Program-made: the position numbers and the translations under genes
The notes under the pieces: model-generated
The model's input: the letters and a program-made list of their open reading frames with translations, nothing else
The model's database searches: none
Told to the model about the DNA's origin: nothing
In this document: piece by piece, positions 1 through 11,824 of the stretch
Layout of the letters: the number at the start of each line of letters is the position of its first letter
Numbering within the stretch: the stretch's first letter is position 1
NCBI GenBank assembly: GCA_963978905.1
Contig: OZ022259.1
Span: 18,326,068-18,390,067 of the forward strand
DNA length: 64,000 nucleotides
Direction of reading: 5' to 3'
Origin: Trichostrongylus colubriformis
Taxonomy: Eukaryota; Nematoda; Chromadorea; Rhabditida; Trichostrongylidae

Positions 1-1640
1 TTTCGAGAGCCGGAGGAATCGGATCCTTCAAGGTGCACTTTGTTTGCAAACGCTGAACTAATCTCAGTGGGCGACGCCGGCAGTGTGCTGTGCACCTCTG
101 CGTTAATACGGCTGTCTAATAGCGAAGTTGGCCCACACAAATTCCAGTGAGGAACCTGAGGGCCACTTAACACTGTAATTATCTAAGATTCTAATTTAAT
201 TGGCATGTACTTCAGGTAGGGAATAACCAGCCAGCCGTGAAATTGAATGAATCTTGCTCATATGAATCGCTAAATGTCGCGCTACAGTGGTCATGTATCT
301 CAAGAGGAATGCGGCCCGAGCCAAGGCAGTTGGCCAGCTGAGATCGATAGTGAGGGGTCAACGGTGAGGGACCGTAAACTGAGCGACAACTTAACCGTGG
401 CTGGAGATAAATCTATCGTTCACCAGCACAGTACGTCGTAAATGAATAGGAGTAAACAGTGTGATATTATGTCTCTAAATGAATCACCGAATCACCAAAT
501 TTCACCTTTCCAAGATTCAGTTTGTTTCAACCGAGTTTTCTTGAAGCGACAGTTCTGAAACTGCCTTCTATGAGACTACAGTTGAGACTTTCACAATTTG
601 CCAGGTATAATTACAGTCACCTTCCAAAATCAGTTCATTTTTGCGCAGAGAAAGAAGTTTATGCAGAAAATACCGATTAAATGAAGGCGTTTGAAAGATT
701 TGAGACAAATAACACTCGATCCACCTACCTTGAAGAAGTCTGACAAAGTTCCTTCGCAGTACATCAACAGCAGTGATCGATTTCGAACGGCTTATTTTTT
801 TTTACAAAAAATACCTTTCTGACTAAGTAGGAAATTTTGAAAAAAGGGTTTACTGTAATGCCACTTTCACATTGAAATTAAGAAAAACCATTCATGAGTG
901 GGATCAAAATGATCACGTAATCATGCTCTTGCCGAATTTATTGACAATTCTTGTTTTTAAATACCTGAACTGAAACTTTCAGCTGTAGTGGAGAGTTTAC
1001 GATGCCGTCATGCCCGCAGGTACTTTCTCCCGCCTCGGAGACTCAATTTTCCATTTCCTCGAAAATGATGATAATCAGACAGAGGAAAATGAAAGTTTCC
1101 TATACAGGGAGATTCGTCTTGACGAGCTCTAGCCATCGGTCTGTTTTTCAGGACGATTGGACCGATACTGGTATAGTTATGGCAAAAAGTCGGTCAAAAA
1201 CGTGTTAACCGTGTACGACCCGTTTATTTAGCAGAACTTAGGAGCGGTATTGTAACTATATCTCTGAGTAACGGACAGCCCTCTTTTTTCTTTCTGTCTC
1301 ACTGATCATCAAGGACCTACTCATCTCTACAACAGCTTTCGAATTGCGATTCGGAACCATTTTGAGGAGCCTGACTTCGTATTCCCTACATTTTTTACGA
1401 TTTTTCCTAGAGCGCGAATTCTCTCTCTTGGCCCTGACTTGCATGGATACCACGCAAGAGCATAATGAAGATATTGCCTACGTTTTCGAAGGAGGAAAGT
1501 TTCAGTTTCCAAGTGGTCTGAGAATAGCCGTGCCGTCTGTTTCATACGCGCCGTGCTATGCGAACCTCGGCGTCCCCTTCGCCCCCGCCCCCTCTCCTTC
1601 AATAATTAGTGAGCAAATAGGGCGGCAGTTACACTTTGCA
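1..1640. other. No recognised gene
   Basis: Short open frames on both strands here are not alike any family I know, and I see no exon chain with splice sites. A short stretch near 1150-1200 (a 'GACCGATACTG' motif followed by a 'ATGGCAAAAA' motif) resembles the ends of the repeat pair at 13.6 and 18.1 kb and may be a remnant of that family. Confidence 0.4.
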
Positions 1641-1644
1641 AAAC

Positions 1645-2215
1645 TGCGAATCGCGTTTGCAACGATAAGAGGTCGCTTAGAAAGTTTTTGTGATGATCCA
1701 GAGGGAATGAAGTCGGTTAGGATCGCTTCAACATCACATTGGGTCTTAAAGCGTTTCTCTCGAAGAGAACTGTCCAGATCTGAGAGGCTTGAGGGAAGCA
1801 TAATCGGTGGAGCCAGGTTAGATGATTGAGGTGGATGCGGCAGAGTTCCGTGACTTCGGTCATTGAACTTTCTCAGAGATGTTTGTGAAACATCTGGCTG
1901 AGCGTTGTGAAAAAGATAGGTCCTTTCGTATTAGCTAATACTGGTATCATAACCGCCAGTGTGCGATCCATCTCACTCAGCTGCTCACAGCACTTTGCAT
2001 CCGCAGTGGTTTTGACACTATCTATGAAGCTGTGGTTGATTAGACCAACCGTAGATCACCACACTCCCTCCATGCTGATGAGATTGACCGCCATGAACTT
2101 GACATTGTCCAGTCAATTTGCAGATGGTCGTTTTACGAAATTCGGTTCTCGTCACATGCCACAATACGGTCAAGAAATTGGTCGTTGTTAGTTGGAAAGT
2201 ATGAATATACGAGGA
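1645..2215 (-). pseudogene. Decayed mariner transposase (SETMAR/Hsmar1-like lineage)
   Basis: Reading the minus strand across frames gives the order of a mariner transposase. Near 2150-2185 there is a block reading DRIVACDEN, the region of the first catalytic Asp. It is followed by a block with HSFIDSVKTTADAK and one with ANTKGPIFF. The position of the second catalytic Asp reads FHNAQPDVSQ near 1880-1915, so the Asp is lost. The next block, TLPHPPQSSNLAPP, lacks the third catalytic Asp. The C-terminal block REKRFKTQCDVEAILTDF lies near 1700-1770. Several stops and frameshifts interrupt it. The family cuts and pastes DNA at TA dinucleotides; this copy cannot encode active enzyme. I did not find its terminal repeats. 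Confidence 0.7.
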
Positions 2216-2427
2216 AAATGGCGCGGTACTGACGTTTGTCCATTTCTTCCAGAAACTTTAAAAATCAAAATTCGTTCCAGAGCATAAATCTTACGATGGT
2301 TCAAATAGAACAGAACATGGTATAGGCAACCCTTGCGAAGAATCAAAAAATTCTTCAGAAGGGATTATAGTTGAAGATCGCAAGAACTTTGCGAACTTCT
2401 TAGTATTATGGTGCTCATGCAATAGTT

Positions 2428-2441
2428 GGGGGGGGGGGGGG
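2428..2441. repeat. Poly-G tract
   Basis: Fourteen consecutive G bases are followed by TTGGGGG. The stretch 2216-2690 around it has no other recognised feature. Confidence 0.9.
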
Positions 2442-2699
2442 TTGGGGGAACACTCTACTGTGCTTGGTGTCCTGCGCTGTGCTTCCTAGGTCTTCAGCCC
2501 AACACTCAGTCTAGGGATAGCTCCTACCCTGCTAAAAGGCTCGGTAAAAACATAGGCTTGAGGTAACAAACTGATGCTTGTATTAGGTTAATGGGTAATA
2601 GCGGCTCTTCATTGTTGAATTTTTCTGCAGTGTAGATTGACGTTTTGCTAGTTTTTAAACATTTGCCATATTATGCTCTACTACTTCGACACAGGATGA

Positions 2700-3335
2700 A
2701 AGGCGGTGGAGACGTTTTGCGATCTCAAAGAACTTTTCGGTGAGTGAACAACAGCAAAAGTCAAGTTGAAAGATGGTCGAATAGGTTCAAAGCAGGCGAC
2801 ACAGCCTTGAAGACGAAGGAGGAAGAGGTCGGCTATCGGATTCCGATGGCCGGGCAGTTCTAGCGGCCGTCGAAGAAGACGAAAGCCTGACTACGCAAAT
2901 GCTGGCTGAAGGCTTCCGGCACGAAAGCCAAAGGAGAAGCGGCAGTTCAACATCGACAGCGACAACTACCTGGCACAGCTCGATCGTCCTCATGCTGCCA
3001 TTGGAGCGAAAAGGCCCTGCACAAAGAACTACATCGTGTTCCTTCACGATAACGCACATCCACATGTTGAGCGCCTTGTCGGCGAATCCATCGCAAGTGA
3101 GGGATGGGACCCGCTCTCACATCCCTATGTTCACCCACTGAAGCCTCTTCGAACTATCACGTCAAGCGATCGTTGAAAAACTGACAAACGAGCAAGCTCT
3201 ATGACGATTTGGATGACTTGGTTGCCGAAAAAAATGGATTGCTTCCTAGGATCGTGAGTTCTTCGCTCGCAGAATCGACCGACTACCAAAAAAGCTTTTA
3301 CCAAGAAAGGAGGTAGCCCACAGAGTCCATGCTTA
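2700..3335 (+). pseudogene. Decayed mariner transposase fragment
   Basis: Plus-strand reading shows LEDEGGRGRLSDSDG near 2805-2850, the linker after the helix-turn-helix domain of mariner transposases, followed by VEEDESLTTQMLAEGF. After a jump there is a catalytic-domain block, IVFLHDNAHPHVERLV, near 3035-3080, which carries the second catalytic Asp. This is followed by LSHPYVHP where the family has its PPYSPD block. The part carrying the first catalytic Asp is missing, so the copy has an internal deletion plus frameshifts. It belongs to a different subfamily from the copy at 1.65-2.2 kb and points the other way. Terminal repeats were not identified. Confidence 0.7.
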
Positions 3336-3345
3336 ATACGCTACC

Positions 3346-6300
3346 GAGTAATCAAATAAAGACGTTTTTGTTATTTTTGTTATTGTTTCTGCTAAATAAA
3401 AGCTGTTGGAAAAAAACGCATTCATTATGTATCAACCCAATAGAACGGTTTCAAGTGATCAAGTGAGGGACGACAGCGCGACAGTGACTGCCCCCCCCCC
3501 TTCAGCCAGTTACAGCAGTACCGATATTATTGCGGAATCAACAGAGAAATGCTCTTACCAGCTCTCTTCGTCATCCTCAAATGCATGGACCAGTACTGGA
3601 AGTACGAGCAAGATTTTCAAGAAATTCATCGCTGCTGTTCACATCATTACACCGAATGCGAAGTGTTTTCCATTGACAAACCAATAAACGATACTGTATA
3701 TAAACTTTGAATTAATGTTGCAACAGCACATTTAGAGCGATAATCGCGAGAAAGCCGATGTAAAAAAATCCTGAAACTATGACAATCCGAGATGCAATCA
3801 TGCAGAAAAAATAAAGGCAAGTGACGATAAACTCAGCTGTCCACAACCCTCTGTGGGACGACTGATGCGTCTACAAATGAAAAGCTTGCACTCTTCAGCG
3901 GCCGGTGGAGACTTTTCGAAGTGTAGCGTTAGCTCTGTATCACAGTATGGGGATACAATGAGATACTAAAACAATCAGGAAGTATGATTACCCATGGGAA
4001 ATCAAATTTCAGGACTTTCTTAGATCCCAAATAGATGTCATAAAACCAGCATTCTTGAAAACGTCTTCTTGGATTCGTTTCCAAAGAAATCGCGATCACA
4101 GAGCCTCAGAAACTACCGTCACGATGATTTACGGCCCTAGTTTACTTTGCAATGCGGGACTTCCTCGTTTGAATAGTGTCTTAGCATTTTCACCCCATTA
4201 GAGAATCACTGACAAACTCGTAGGCACCGGCGCATTCCACAAAAAGCGGTGAAATTGCGCATTGGGAGATGAAAAAATTTTTAAAAGGTAAAAGAGGAAA
4301 GAATGAGAAAGGGAAAGATGAGATGGCCTGCTTAGTCCAGTGTGCAAGTAATCAGCCGTACCACGCTTGCAACTACAAATAGTTTTGAGAATTAATTGCA
4401 GAGGCAGATCAATTACCCATCAGTAATAAAGCTAATATACCCAACTCATATCCCATGACCACGGCCTTTCGGAGGGGATATATGAGCCAATGCAGCTGAA
4501 GAGACAATTTCCGTGTTTTCCGTGAAAACTTGCTGCAATCCACGCTCTCGAATGGGCACTTATAGAAGCTTGATCCCGGCTTCAAAGACAGCAGGAACGC
4601 TTATTTAAACGGTAATTATGGGAAAACTGATGACTGTAAAGAAGAGACAAGGGTCGATTCGTAGCCATTGGGGGCGGAGGGCGTAGCCCGTGCCGTAAGC
4701 CAAAATCGCTCCTCCCGGTATTGTCGAGCAAAAATGCAAGCCTTTGACCGCACTGGCTCTAATCAACGCCGTTGCTCGAAACAAATGTCGAACACCCTTG
4801 ACACAAAACTTCAGCAGATTTGGTGCACTGCCGCTAATGGTGCCATTGTCGAAAAGAGAGGTTATATTCGCAACCAGCGCTCCGTTTATCCCCTATAATC
4901 GAATGAAGTAGTTGCGAAGGTTTTTTCAAAACAATGAAGGTTTATATTTAAACATTCACTTTCAGTTACGTTTGTTTCAAGTTAAGTAATTGTTCAAAGA
5001 GATAATTATTTGTTATAACCATCTACCGATTATTTACTTGTTTTTTACAAAGGGTCAGTTTGGTTTCCGTTTCGCACGGGCCCTTAGACGGAAATCAAAC
5101 AGAAAAGAATATTCTCCCTCTGTGCTCATCAGTAAGGGAAGGGAGAAAAACAATATTGAAGATGTAAACATATTTATATTTCAATTTGTTTGCTAATGAG
5201 AATAAACCTTGGCATATCCACACCACATTAAGTAGTCACACGCCCATTAAAACATGTAACCACCAACGCGGCATAAACTTCCAGCGAAAATTTTTTTGAC
5301 CGTTTTCGCTTCCGACATGATGATATATGTAGTTGAGCAGTGCCCAACCTTCAGTACAACCCTACGTAGGGCTTAGCGCCGGTTAAGTGCTATGTACATC
5401 ATGGAAGAAAACAAAGCGCAAGTGAGAAAACGCCCATAGAACAGAAGGATTTATGTGGAGACGCAAACGGTTAACGCAGACGCGAAATAAACAAAACAGT
5501 CCGATTGAATCCAATGTTAAGCCAGATAAGAAGTATAAGAAAACCCAATTATGTGACAAATTCAGCGTATTTATAGGGAAATTACACTTTCAAATCAAAT
5601 CCGCTTTGTATAGTTCGTTTACCGGGTACACATACTCGAGCTAGCCACGCGGAAGTGACAAAATATAAACGACATTGGACTGGAGGTTCATAAAAGACGT
5701 GCCTTGAGAAACTTTAGGCTACTGGTGTTTAGCGATTCCTTGCAACAAGTTCAGCAGACACGTTGGAAGGAATCTATGAATGAATCATTTGTTTCGCAGA
5801 GCGGCGCTCAAGAGAGCGCATTGTTGCGCAGCCAAGTTCCCCAGGGAAACGCTTGAAAACACGGCAGCTATTGGAAACAGACCTCATGCTGCTGAAGAAA
5901 CAAACTGTTGCCAATTAGGCAAATGGATTTCAGACATACAGACAAACCACCGATGCACACGATCTTAGAAGAAACTGGAGCGTAAAGATAAAAGGCAAGA
6001 GCATGAAATCACTTCAATTTATATAGCGCCCTATTCCACTCCTGCCAGCTGGTCGCCTCTGTGAGAAGAATGTTACAACTTTGAAACGACAAAAACATAT
6101 TGTGAAAAGGTACAATTGTTTCATCCGCCTGCGAAAAGTGGAATTCTTTGAGCTCAAATAAAACTTTGCTTCGTGAAAACCACCGCCCACCCGTCGCTAC
6201 ACCACCTCCGCCCCAAGAACAAGAATAAATATGATATGAAATGAGGATGAAAAATACAATTTGAATAAAACTCTCGGAGTAAATTATGCACACGACATCT

Positions 6301-8195
6301 TTCGCCAAGGCATCACGGATGCAGTGTTCGTCCCATAAGAGTGCGAATGTTCTACCGAAGGCCAAAACAGCCCTCTCCCGGTGTTCTCAGAAGCGCATTA
6401 ATCTTCAACGAGATTACGTGTTTAGTAATGAATACAAATCTTACCAATAATTATGGCGGAAAGTAGAAAACGCTTAGAACAACTGAATTTGGATTTCGCT
6501 CACTGAACATATATAATTTGCAAAAACACGCTTCGTGAAGGCGCTCTGCGAAATTACCCGTCAAAACAGACGGAAAGAGGGCGACTGGAAAGTAAACGAG
6601 AGGTAAGGATGTGGACCGCCTTCTAGAGTTGTCCACTGCCTTCTAGAGTTTGTTGTTTTGTAGGTCTTTGAGAGGGATTAGGGCCTAAATGACCAACCTG
6701 TGCTACAGTAGAGTTATAATTACGTTGACTGTTGTCTACGTCAATAAACAGAAGGCTCTATTGGGCGAACAGCGAGCTACCTGGCCACAGAGGTGAGGGA
6801 ATACTTCAAACATCTCGAAAACCTGCCCTGGAAGCTGCATAAATAAACATGGTGGAGGAAAGAAGTCGTAGAATATTCCCGAAAAAGTTCAGCAAAATCT
6901 TTCAAGTAATTACAATTTTGAAAATCCTACTCATATAAAGAACTTTACTCAGCCTTATTTAGGCATCTGCGTCGAAAATTCAGGACAGCATCATTATTTA
7001 ATTCATTCAATTTCAATTATTATTATATAGATGACTCTAAGAAACTCCATTTCATGCCCCTATGATCTGGCAGAATAAGCTGTTGTGGGCTGGATGCAGA
7101 CAGGTTTTTTTTTACTAGCGGCGAATTATCGACGCCCACAAACTAACGTCCGTCAATCCCCAAGTGGCCCATGTATTTGCCCGTGTGACCGCGGCCTAAC
7201 GAATCAGCTACAAATCAAATTCCTCGTCACAAAGCGCGGCAATCGCACAATGGCCGATTGCCGTATTTGGCGCCTCTGCAGTTCGTTTTTATGCAGAACT
7301 CCTGGATACCATTCGCGCCACTTAGAGAAGTTCCTCAGAATATTGCATACTTCATCGCAAAATGATCAACTATCGTGCAGTCCATCTCACCATCCCAATC
7401 CTAGAGGGAATATAATAGCTGTCATTGACGAAAAGCAGCCCGTCAATCCTGGGACAATCGGTCCCCACTGACAACCGGACGTGGTCGCCAAGTTGCTGCA
7501 CAGATCCGAGTGAGAAGTGGAGCTCTAATATGTATAGGTAAACAACGCTTTTGCTCTGTCAAGAGTGGAAACATACCCAAACTTGGAGGTTGGAAACAAG
7601 GTTCTAAAGAATCACACACAATTTCATGGAGCCTCAACACACAAGAGAAATTTGAAGGCCTATCGATCGGCACGATACCATGGAGCAGTGACTCTCGATG
7701 ACCTACCATCTTGAATCACTTTCAACTACTTCCAGTTATCCAGGAGAACGAGTATGTCCATGTGGTGAGATGGAAAGCCTCTTCCTAATCCTCTACAATG
7801 TTGATTCTCTCGGTCAATAAAATCAAAAGTCTCATTGAATGACGATAATCCCAATACGGGGGAACAGAAAAGGGAATATTTCGCGCGTGGCAGCATGGCG
7901 AAAGCTATCCATGCACAGAATAGTTAAGAAAATCATGAACCTTCTGAATGAGCAGGGAGAGGCTCACAAGTCATATCTTCATCGTCATTGAAAGATGCGG
8001 CAGAGCTCGGAGTAAAAAAAAAACAACGGTTTCTTCGCACCCCTGCTCCCAGCCCCGTACATTTTGAGAGCTCGTCGTAATTCAGAAAGTATTTCACAAA
8101 TAATTGCCATCTGTTCAACAATAACCAAGTAAATAAATAATGAGGGCTAGTAACAGAAAAATCTCTTGATAAGCATGTTACGATTGGTGATCAGG
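3346..8195. other. Long stretch with no supported gene
   Basis: This 4.8-kb region is moderately AT-rich. The longest open frames (118 codons on - at 6009-6365; 128 codons on + at 7085-7471) show no domain I recognise and no flanking exon structure. On the minus strand near 6216-6180 there is a GGAGGTGGTGTAGCGACGGG segment that resembles the tRNA-like head of the SINE described at 62.3-62.6 kb, so a small SINE remnant may be present. Confidence 0.4.
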
Positions 8196-8600
8196 TGTGA
8201 TGGAGTTTTGCTCCAATGGATTGTGAATACTGGGTAATTGGTAACAAACACCAAATACTTCTAGTCAATGGCGTACCGGTACAATAGATAGGGGCTCACT
8301 GGAAGACGATCACACAACTGCTCTGAGTAACGAAATCACTTGGCTTATAGTGTAAGCAGTGAGAGCGCGAAAAGTAGGTATGGAGTGGGAGAAGAAAAAA
8401 GGAGATCTTGCGTGAAAATAACAGAAAAAACCGCTTGATAGGCACTCCTTGTATCGCGTACCTATACTTGATGGGCAAAAGATCAATACAGAGACGCTAA
8501 TACATTGTAAGGAGAAATCAATATAAAGAGAATACATTGGGATACACAAATGATTACATAGCATTCTCTACACAAGTACTGGATTACATTGCCTTCCACA
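8196..8600 (-). repeat. 3' LTR of the retrotransposon
   Basis: It is homologous to 11411-11820 with scattered substitutions and small indels, so the insertion is not recent. On the minus strand it begins TGTGGAAGGC and ends CATCACA. The outer flank carries the CAGG duplication. Confidence 0.85.
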
Positions 8601-8904
8601 TGCCCCCTTTCGGAAAGCCGACCCCGACGGCTTGTGTACGCGACAACGGTCCTTCGGGTTCATCTCATGAGCGAAATCTTGGTATTTCTGCTTGACATCC
8701 TTGATATAGTACGCCTGGAATCTTTGAAGCTTATACCTTCCTTTCTCGACTGATGTAGTGTCCTTGTTCGTGATGTCCTCGACGTTGCGTTGGCTTGCTT
8801 TGGTTCGAAGGACGGTAAAACCAGCACGTTGCAGGCGACGTCCACAATCAGATTCGGGGGAATTACATTGCCATCACTTCAGTCGGTCCTCGCCTTCTCT
8901 AGGG

Positions 8905-9290
8905 TTCTTTCCGAGGCTAATCGCGGGATGCTTGTTCGGAAGCCTGTGGCATTGGATATTCGCGAATTGCCGAAATCTTCTTGGGATCCGCGTACAGTCC
9001 GTCTTTGTCGAGTATATGACCCAGAAACTCGACCTTGGGCTCCAGAAGAATGCACTTTTTAGAATTGAGTTTCAAATTTGCCGCTCGTAATTTTTTCGAA
9101 GACTAATGCTAGTACTTCCATGTGCCGCTCCACAGTTGCAGTAGCTACAATGATATCGTCACCGAGTGCAGCAGCCTCTGTAAAGCTGCAGGCGACGATG
9201 CCAATCCAAAGTAAAACTTGGAAGTGGTATGATCTCTCAGTGGTTATGAACGCGCTCTTCTCCCTGGCACTGGATGAGGTATGAGCTATT
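8905..9290 (-). pseudogene. Gypsy-type reverse transcriptase fragment
   Basis: The minus strand shows SAREKSAFITTE near 9265, then DDIIVATATVERHMEVL near 9150, which is the active-site region (the family's Y/F-x-DD box, here GDD). A frameshift follows, then EPKVEFLGHILDKDGLYADPKKISAIREYP near 8950-9055 with the FLGH motif typical of Ty3/gypsy polymerases. A stop codon comes soon after, at about 8918. The upstream half of the RT domain is cut off by the mariner insertion. The enzyme would have copied the element RNA into DNA; this fragment is inactive. Confidence 0.8.
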
Positions 9291-9292
9291 TA

Positions 9293-10145
9293 TTAGGTTG
9301 GACGGGAAGTTCTGGGACACCTTGTGAGAAAAATTCAATTTATTTTAATTTTACTCACATGTAACTTCAGTCACCAAAGTATGCACCATCGTGATCTACA
9401 ATGTACTGCCAACGCTCAGGAAGATCGTAGATACCCTTCCGGTAGAATTCGGGAGACTTCTGGTCAAAGAAGTTCTGGAGCCCGCTCTTGAGATCGTCGT
9501 CATCTTTGAACTGTCGCCCGTCAAGGAAGTGGCTCAACGACCGGAATAGGTGGTAGTCAGTTGGGGACATGTCCGGGGAATATGGTGGGTGGGGAAGCGT
9601 CGTCCAGCCGAGGTCCTGGATCCTTTGACACGCCAACTTTGCCACATGTGGGTGAGCGTTATCGTGGAGGAAGAGGTCTTGGTCCATTTTTCCGGTAAGT
9701 TTTGGCGCTCCGGTGTCCAATTGCCTGCAGTAGAGATCGGCAGTGGCTGTCGTGTTGGATGGTAACAGTTTCCTATTTTTTTGAAAATTTTCAAAAAAAA
9801 AAGTTTTTTTCTCAATGCAATTTTTTGAATATTTTCCTGTTCCAATTTGAGCCGATCGAGCCATCGGGCTGCCGCCATATGAGAGACAGTACCTGGGTCC
9901 ATCGACTGGTTAATTTTGTTAGTGGCCTCGCATGCTGAGGAACCGAGGCGGTGTTCGTGAATTTCGCACCTTTCGCGAAATTGCCGTAAATTCACTGCTA
10001 GTTGAAGCCGTAGAGAATATGAATGTGCTATTCAGAAGCCCTTTTCAGACGCTTCATATACCCCCCACTACCAAATGCTCCCGAAGCTTTACAGGTTTCT
10101 ACAGGAAAAAACAAAAAGTGTCCCAGAACTTCCCGTCCAACCTAA
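9293..10145 (-). mobile_element. Internally deleted mariner nested in the LTR retrotransposon
   Basis: The ends are near-perfect inverted repeats, TTAGGTTGGACGGGAAGTTC at 9293 and its complement ending at 10145. Both are flanked by TA (9291-9292 and 10146-10147), the mariner target duplication. At 853 bp it is well short of a complete mariner (about 1.3 kb). It lies inside the reverse transcriptase region of the LTR element, so it arrived later. Confidence 0.9.
9367..9864 (-). pseudogene. Mariner transposase, N-terminal and first catalytic region deleted
   Basis: The 165-codon frame carries LFLHDNAHPHVAKLACQ (second catalytic Asp) and PPYSPDMSPTDYHLF (third catalytic Asp), then a normal C-terminus ending ERWQYIVDHDGAYFGD. 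Upstream in another frame (to about 9995) is a helix-turn-helix remnant, NKINQSMDPGTVSHMAAARW. The segment between, with the TGDEKW-type block holding the first catalytic Asp, is missing and replaced by an A/T-rich joint of poly-Phe/Lys character. It could not transpose itself but keeps intact ends. Confidence 0.85.
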
Positions 10146-10220
10146 TATAACACCCGGCTCAAACCTACAATCTAACGTCGACGGATCTCTAGTGCGTAGT
10201 CCAGCAGCTCCATAATGCTG

Positions 10221-10781
10221 TTATTTAATTATTGCACTCGCGGCACCATACTCATCAACCACCTGGTCATGCGCGATGAGACGTGATGGGTTCTCTCCGA
10301 GCCTAGATGTGGCTCCCATTAGCATTATAGAATGACCCACATTTTCCACACATCCGAAGTTTTCGGAAAGAGGATATCGGCTAACATCACCGTCGAGTCG
10401 ACTGGGCCCAGATGGAACGAGGGTCGATACATGGTCGACACTTACGAGCGCAAACGGAGTGTCATTTTCGTTCATTTCGACATTGCAAAATAAATGAAAG
10501 AACCGCTTCCCAACATATTCAATGTACGAGTTGAAAATCCGTATGTCCTGCACACATCCATGCTGAGTAATGTAGTTGGCGGGACAAATCTCGTCCGGAA
10601 TCTGAAGCACATCTTCAGCATCTCTTGCGGCACGTATGATAGGTTCGTTCCCCTTCCGTCGGAAATCGTCAACATATCGCTGATGCGAAAATTTCCCCTC
10701 TTTCCACGAATTTTTCCACGATAACTTGATTATGAGAATCACTATCATCGTCGCGAGATGGCATAGCGACCTGCTGCCCAA
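10221..10781 (-). CDS. Open frame of unknown function inside the LTR element
   Basis: This 186-codon frame lies between the LTRs on the coding strand of the retrotransposon, upstream of the reverse transcriptase. It should therefore derive from the gag or early pol region. I see no Asp-Ser/Thr-Gly protease motif and no zinc knuckle. It begins with a hydrophobic and basic segment. It is most likely a remnant of the element's polyprotein, not a host gene. Confidence 0.35.
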   Translation of the reverse strand: MGSRSLCHLATMIVILIIKLSWKNSWKEGKFSHQRYVDDFRRKGNEPIIRAARDAEDVLQIPDEICPANYITQHGCVQDIRIFNSYIEYVGKRFFHLFCNVEMNENDTPFALVSVDHVSTLVPSGPSRLDGDVSRYPLSENFGCVENVGHSIMLMGATSRLGENPSRLIAHDQVVDEYGAASAIIK

Positions 10782-10996
10782 TCAAGCCCCCTAATTCGCT
10801 TCGATCCAGGCTCGAGCCACCCGTAGAGTTCTCTTACCATTCCTCTAGTAAGATGGTTTCCTCATCACCTAGTCTGGTGCTATGCTCTTTAATATCTCCT
10901 GTACTTCCAATAACCTTGACGTGCACAGCGACACTGTAGGCCGTACCTGCTGCTGGTTCTGTTGCAATAGATGCAGCACTTGGGCTCTGAGCTGCG

Positions 10997-11221
10997 CTAG
11001 TTTCTGCTGCACCTCGTCCATTCTGGTGTTTCTTCCAGCAAGCGGTTCTGTTCTCGCTCCATATCCTCTGCCATGATTTCGCCCTGAATCACGCGTCGTT
11101 TCGGTGTAATGGACAGTACGATATTGAATCCCGATAGATCTGAGCTTCTCTTTTGGTGGCTATGAGGTATTTTACGCAGTTGTCTGCAACGAGAACGATT
11201 TTTTGCGCAGCGGTCCGCCAC
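10997..11221 (-). CDS. Possible gag remnant of the LTR element
   Basis: The 74-codon frame lies just downstream of the 5' LTR and primer-binding site on the element's coding strand. It is rich in Glu, Arg and Lys ([23 protein letters not shown] acidic/basic helix), consistent with a gag coiled-coil, but there is no diagnostic motif. Confidence 0.3.
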   Translation of the reverse strand: MADRCAKNRSRCRQLRKIPHSHQKRSSDLSGFNIVLSITPKRRVIQGEIMAEDMEREQNRLLEETPEWTRCSRN

Positions 11222-11410
11222 TCAAAAACCGTCTTCTGTTCTACAGTTTACACTGCCACTTCTCTGAGCACAAACTGTAGTAGCTGCGTTTCTAGCAGCC
11301 CTATCAACGGCTCCGAGGTTCGTTTGGCTAAATCGGAAACCCGAGAGCTCCTCGGTTTCCTACTGCCTTCAACCTACCTTATTGACCGGCCAAGAATGGT
11401 TCGGCCCCCA

Positions 11411-11820
11411 TGTAATGGAGCTTCCGCTCCAGTGGATTGTGAATACCAGGTAATTGGTAACAAACACCAAATGCTCATGTTTATGGCGTACCGGTACAAT
11501 AGATAGACGCTCACTGGAAGACGGTCGAACGACTGCTCTGAGTTACGAAATCGCTTGGTTTATAGTATAGGCAGCGAGGGCGCGAAAAGTAGATCTGGAG
11601 GGGGAAAAGAAAAAAAGAAGGAGATCTGGCGCGAGAATAACAAAAAAACCGATCGATAGGCACTTCTCGCATCGCGTAGTTATACTTGACGGGCAAACGA
11701 TCAATACAGTGGCATTAATAAATTGTAAGGAAATTCAGTGCAACGAGATTACATTGGAATACACAAATGATTACAAAGCATTCTTCACACAAGTACATGG
11801 ATTAAATAGCCTTCTTCACA
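11411..11820 (-). repeat. 5' LTR of the retrotransposon
   Basis: It aligns with 8196-8600. On the minus strand it begins TGTGAAGAAGGC and ends CCATTACA, followed directly by the putative primer-binding site. Confidence 0.85.
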
Positions 11821-11824
11821 CAGG

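Larger units (their letters stand above)
8196..11820 (-). mobile_element. Decayed Ty3/gypsy-like LTR retrotransposon
   Basis: Two direct repeats of about 405 bp (8196-8600 and 11411-11820) start TGT and end ACA on the minus strand and align along their whole length. The flanking bases are CAGG at 8192-8195 and CAGG at 11821-11824, a 4-bp target-site duplication. Just inside the 5' LTR (minus strand, ending at 11410) is TGGGGGCCGAACC, in the place and form of a tRNA primer-binding site. Just inside the 3' LTR is AAAGGGGGCA (8601-8616), a polypurine tract. Between them only a broken reverse transcriptase piece and unassigned open frames remain. Integrase and RNase H are not seen. A mariner is inserted at 9293-10145. 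The element is inactive and much shorter than a complete gypsy element. Confidence 0.85.

Noticed and set aside
1344..1829. 161-codon plus-strand open frame
   Set aside because: Its 3' part is antisense to the mariner transposase remnant, and the rest has no recognisable domain.
6009..6365. 118-codon minus-strand frame with a hydrophobic stretch
   Set aside because: The hydrophobic segment could look like a membrane helix, but there is no family motif, no exon chain and a Gly run from simple sequence.
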